Assembly (NCBI GenBank): GCA_003194525.1
Contig: NBIV01000435.1
Location: 1-41,485, forward strand
Length of the DNA: 41,485 nt
Reading direction: 5' to 3'
Source of the DNA: Gracilariopsis chorda
Lineage: Eukaryota; Rhodophyta; Florideophyceae; Gracilariales; Gracilariaceae
Shown: positions 38,976 to 41,485 of the stretch, piece after piece
Layout: each line of letters opens with the position of its first letter
Position numbering within the stretch: position 1 is the stretch's first letter
Position numbers and translations under genes: made by a program
Notes under the pieces: model-generated
Told to the model about the DNA's origin: nothing
The model's database searches: none
What the model saw: the letters and a program-made list of their open reading frames with translations, nothing else

Positions 38976-40262
38976 ATGGGAAAACAGCAGCAGCGCGTAC
39001 GGTACAGTAAGGAGGGCGATACGTCGAAGTCTCGCAAAGGAAATGGTGGGAGGCCAAGTGTGGACTCGGAAAGACCCATCGCGGGAAGTTCAAGTGCTGC
39101 AGATGCGCGGAAAAGCAAGAACCGGGGTGTATATGTGAGGAGAGGTCCGCCGCGTTCTGGGTTGCAAACGACGGAGAGGCGACGTGAAACTACCATAGTA
39201 CAAACGGGGAAGGAAGGTGAAAAGCAGGAAGGAGCTACCTCAACTATGACCGACCGTACGGTGAGTGAAGTCGTAAGGAGGAAGAAGGAAAGACAGCCGA
39301 GAGGTCCAGTTACTGGTAATGGTGCCGTTCACACCGTTGTTTTGGTAGAAAGTGAGGAAGAGGAAGAAGGAGAAACCGAAAGAGAACCGAAGAGGCGAAG
39401 GTCTAGTGGCAGTTACGGGGGTGTTGTCGAGGAGAGACGTAAAGGGAAGGCAGCCGAACAGTGTTTAGAGAGGAATGAGGAGCAGGGCAGCACTCTTGCC
39501 TCAAAGGAACACGTGAGTGAGACACCGCAAAACGAAGTACACCAAGGTACGGGGGGAATTGGGGAACGAAAGAAGGGTCCCGTTCGTTTTCAAGCTGCAG
39601 TACGACGTGGGAGCGGGGAGGGACGTGAAGGGAAGGAGAATACGAAGCAATCAGCCGTTGTTTGCGGAAATGGAGGCCGAACCCGCAGAGTCCCGGCACG
39701 CAGAACAACGCAAGGGTCCTCTTCCCGGCTCAATCGGGATAATTCTAATAAGAGTGTCGAATATGGATACACTGACAAAGCTATACGAAGGGAGTCGATA
39801 CAGTGCACGAGGGTAGGTGGTGGTGGGAAGGGAGATCGGATCAGGGAGAAGAAAAGATATGAGGAGGAGAAGGATGAAGATGGAATTGAGCCGTTGAAGG
39901 AAGTCGGACATAAGAGAACGGAGCATGGAGAGGCAAAGTTTATGGGACGGAATCAGCTGTTGACAAAGCTTGGAGAGCTGAAGGGGGAACTAAGAAAAGC
40001 AAGAGATGACAACACTAGCCTCCAACTAAGCTTGAACCTGGCAAACAGGGAGATGAAGAGGCTAGAAGATGAACTTACGAAGAAAGAGATGCTGCTGACG
40101 TCATTACGAGAGAGTATTACTGGTCGGACAAGAAAACGGAATGGTGAAGACATCAAGAGTGGTCGGAAACGGTACGAAATCGAAGTTGATATACGTTTCA
40201 TTGGAGTAGCCTCGAGAGTTTATGAGAAGATATTGGTATATGCGAAGCAAGAGACCAGTTAG
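38976..40262 (+). CDS. Unknown basic protein with SUMO-interaction-like motif and C-terminal coiled coil
   Basis: ATG 38,976 (good context ACGGATGGG) to TAG 40,260-40,262, 428 aa. The first ~300 residues are low-complexity and very basic, with nuclear-targeting-like KRRRSSGS and a motif HTVVLVESEEEEE (V121 to E128) that fits a SUMO-interacting consensus. Residues ~325-385 form a coiled coil (LTKLGELKGELRKARDD, then LANREMKRLEDELTKKE). The frame continues open after the TAG for 356 codons without an early ATG. The pair may therefore be one gene interrupted by TAG, or joined by a 27-nt intron beginning GTATATGCG and ending at the TAG. No family was recognised. Confidence 0.5.
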   Translation: MGKQQQRVRYSKEGDTSKSRKGNGGRPSVDSERPIAGSSSAADARKSKNRGVYVRRGPPRSGLQTTERRRETTIVQTGKEGEKQEGATSTMTDRTVSEVVRRKKERQPRGPVTGNGAVHTVVLVESEEEEEGETEREPKRRRSSGSYGGVVEERRKGKAAEQCLERNEEQGSTLASKEHVSETPQNEVHQGTGGIGERKKGPVRFQAAVRRGSGEGREGKENTKQSAVVCGNGGRTRRVPARRTTQGSSSRLNRDNSNKSVEYGYTDKAIRRESIQCTRVGGGGKGDRIREKKRYEEEKDEDGIEPLKEVGHKRTEHGEAKFMGRNQLLTKLGELKGELRKARDDNTSLQLSLNLANREMKRLEDELTKKEMLLTSLRESITGRTRKRNGEDIKSGRKRYEIEVDIRFIGVASRVYEKILVYAKQETS

Positions 40263-41333
40263 TTGTGCCTCGGAAGGAGAGTTTCCGGGCGAAACTGTTC
40301 GAACAGGGCTGAAGAGGTGGGACCGGGGAGGAAGCACAGTGTTCTGATTATAGACGAGAAGGAGATGGTGCCTTTGGATCCTATGGAGCTGGCGCTAGGA
40401 AGAAAGTCGTGGGGGCCAAAGTCCTCCACTCCGTCTTTTCAAGGAGGAAGTGATGAGATGTTGTTGCATGTGGTGCGGATGGAGCTGGAGAAACCGATTT
40501 GGAGAAGGTTGGAATCCATGGGGATTAAGGTTGACTGCGAAGAAGAGTTGAGGAGGGATCTGTGTTTGAGGAGGCGCATGAAACAGGCTCTTAGTGATAC
40601 TGTCGGGTTGCGGAAAAGGAATGCGAGGGATAGGTTATTCTTTGGTCTGGAAAACACTCTACTTGCTAGGAAACCGTGGAAGGAGGATGATGAAGAGGTG
40701 GCTGTGGCGTATGAAGAGCAGATGAAGGAGGCGGAAGAGAAGTTGTTGCCGAAAGATGAGAGGGGAGCTCCGATCTTATGTGCGTTGAGGTTGTCTGGTT
40801 TAGACAGAATATGTTTCTCTGGTTATGACGTGACTTCGACAAAGTATGGAGACGAACCAGATGACTTGTACTTCAAGAACGGATTGAGTGTGGAGGTCTT
40901 GAGGGAATTTATGGGGTACGACGCGGAGCGACCGTGCAGGGAACTGGAGAAGAGCTATGTAGATGGAAGTATGATGCATTTGGCGCGATTGGATGCGTGG
41001 ATTGCTTCTGTGGTAGAGGCATTGAAAGAATATGTGGGGAGAGGAGGGAAGCGGCAAATGCTGTTTTCGAAATTGTATGCAAAGTATCTCCCGCTTGCTG
41101 TGGAGGATATCCTACTGACTGCGAGAAGGAAGATCGAACGGAAGTACGGGAAGGAGCTTGTGAACTATGGTGTGAAAGCTGAAGATCAGACTGAAGTGGT
41201 AGGGAATGAGGAACGTGAGGGGACCGTTGCGTGTTGGATGCCGTCGAACCAAATGATGTATCTGTGTGTCCAGTACGAGGTGTTTTTGGATGAAATGACT
41301 ATGTACCTTGGTAATGTATTGATTGCTACGTAG
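40263..41333 (+). CDS. Unknown charged helical protein, in frame with preceding ORF
   Basis: 356 open codons in the same frame as 38,976-40,262, ending TAG 41,331-41,333. The first ATG is only at 40,365, so 34 protein-like codons precede it. The protein is helical and charge-rich (WRRLESMGIKVDCEEELRRD), with a C-terminal segment WMPSNQMMYLCVQYEVFLDE. No family was recognised. Just before the stop, a 23-nt GT-AG removal (GTAATG...ACGTAG, 41,311-41,333) would splice it in frame to the acidic ORF that follows. The sense strand is markedly purine-rich. Confidence 0.45.
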   Translation: MCLGRRVSGRNCSNRAEEVGPGRKHSVLIIDEKEMVPLDPMELALGRKSWGPKSSTPSFQGGSDEMLLHVVRMELEKPIWRRLESMGIKVDCEEELRRDLCLRRRMKQALSDTVGLRKRNARDRLFFGLENTLLARKPWKEDDEEVAVAYEEQMKEAEEKLLPKDERGAPILCALRLSGLDRICFSGYDVTSTKYGDEPDDLYFKNGLSVEVLREFMGYDAERPCRELEKSYVDGSMMHLARLDAWIASVVEALKEYVGRGGKRQMLFSKLYAKYLPLAVEDILLTARRKIERKYGKELVNYGVKAEDQTEVVGNEEREGTVACWMPSNQMMYLCVQYEVFLDEMTMYLGNVLIAT

Positions 41334-41341
41334 GCCGTTGC

Positions 41342-41470
41342 ATGCCTGAAGCACGGGAGTTTAAGGAGTTGGTAGCCGTTGAGGAAGAAATGTTGGACCC
41401 CAGAGAGGAAGGGGAGGGGAAGGAAGACGCAGATGACGGTGGGCGTGGAGAAGAGATGGCGGAGGAATGA
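41342..41470 (+). CDS. Short acidic ORF, likely C-terminal exon of the preceding gene
   Basis: ATG 41,342 to TGA 41,468-41,470, 42 codons and nearly all acidic in the second half (EMLDPREEGEGKEDADDGG). Its frame is reached exactly if 41,311-41,333 is spliced from the preceding gene. Acidic tails also end the proteins at 2363-2980 and 30,401-31,867. As an independent gene it is unlikely. Confidence 0.35.
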   Translation: MPEAREFKELVAVEEEMLDPREEGEGKEDADDGGRGEEMAEE

Positions 41471-41485
41471 GAAGTGTAAGAAGTT

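Noticed and set aside
26129..41485. Reassignment of TAA/TAG to a sense codon (UAR = Gln) to explain the interrupted ORFs
   Set aside because: ORFs of 830, 560 and about 600 codons contain no TAA or TAG and use CAA/CAG freely. A UAR-Gln code would put UAR codons in them every few dozen residues.
1..41485. tRNA or rRNA genes
   Set aside because: No cloverleaf with intact A and B boxes and no rRNA core segment was noticed by eye; a tRNAscan-type search would be decisive.

Overview
The window looks like nuclear DNA of a eukaryote with a compact, repeat-loaded genome. A spliceable GT-AG intron, a non-LTR retrotransposon with APE endonuclease and reverse transcriptase, eukaryotic-type CLC channel remnants and a SET-domain gene all argue against a prokaryote. 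The lineage cannot be fixed from the sequence; a red alga or an early-diverging fungus are guesses only.

Layout. (1) 1-7.0 kb: a candidate tyrosine-recombinase (YR) mobile element. It holds two unknown plus-strand ORFs (1324-2980) facing a minus-strand Crypton-like YR (5963-3325) that is split by a frameshift at a run of six C. Clusters of the same GC-rich palindrome (GGGGAACGGTTCCCC type) lie on both sides (174-398 and 6881-6973). (2) 7.0-8.15 kb: gene-free hairpins, a GTGTG simple repeat and a strongly C/A-biased stretch. (3) 8.15-26.13 kb: a large duplicated array. A unit of about 225-bp satellite monomers followed by about 4.6 kb carrying a decayed CLC chloride-channel gene occurs in two nearly full copies (8.15-13.2 and 20.3-25.8 kb) plus a truncated third (13.2-14.95 kb). 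The third is cut by a minus-strand LINE-type retrotransposon (about 14,953-20,283) with ORF1, APE, RT and a strong 3' hairpin; its ORFs carry nonsense mutations. (4) 26.13-41.48 kb: a gene-dense block unlike the rest, and the most interesting part. Two compact divergent gene sets leave a 0.8-kb central region. That region holds three 26-bp palindromes at 74-75-bp spacing inside a 52-bp inverted repeat (34,813-35,039).

In block 4 the minus-strand set encodes a basic low-complexity protein, a ParB/sulfiredoxin-like domain protein (stop and next ATG only 2 nt apart) and a candidate double-stranded beta-helix (2OG-dioxygenase-like) protein. The plus-strand set encodes a beta-class DNA amino-methyltransferase (DAPY motif), a SET-domain methyltransferase 9 nt downstream in the same frame, and two coiled-coil/charged ORFs. 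Further left are a multi-pass membrane protein and two small charged proteins. ParB-like protein, palindromic iterons, a DNA methyltransferase, a histone-type methyltransferase and a possible dioxygenase in one block suggest a selfish or virus-derived replicon with its own partition/origin site and chromatin-modifying enzymes. That reading is inference.

Several block-4 genes are interrupted by single in-frame TAG/TAA codons or one-base frameshifts. At least one break (31,352-31,381) is neatly explained by a 30-nt intron with consensus splice sites. The others could be mini-introns, decay or assembly indels.
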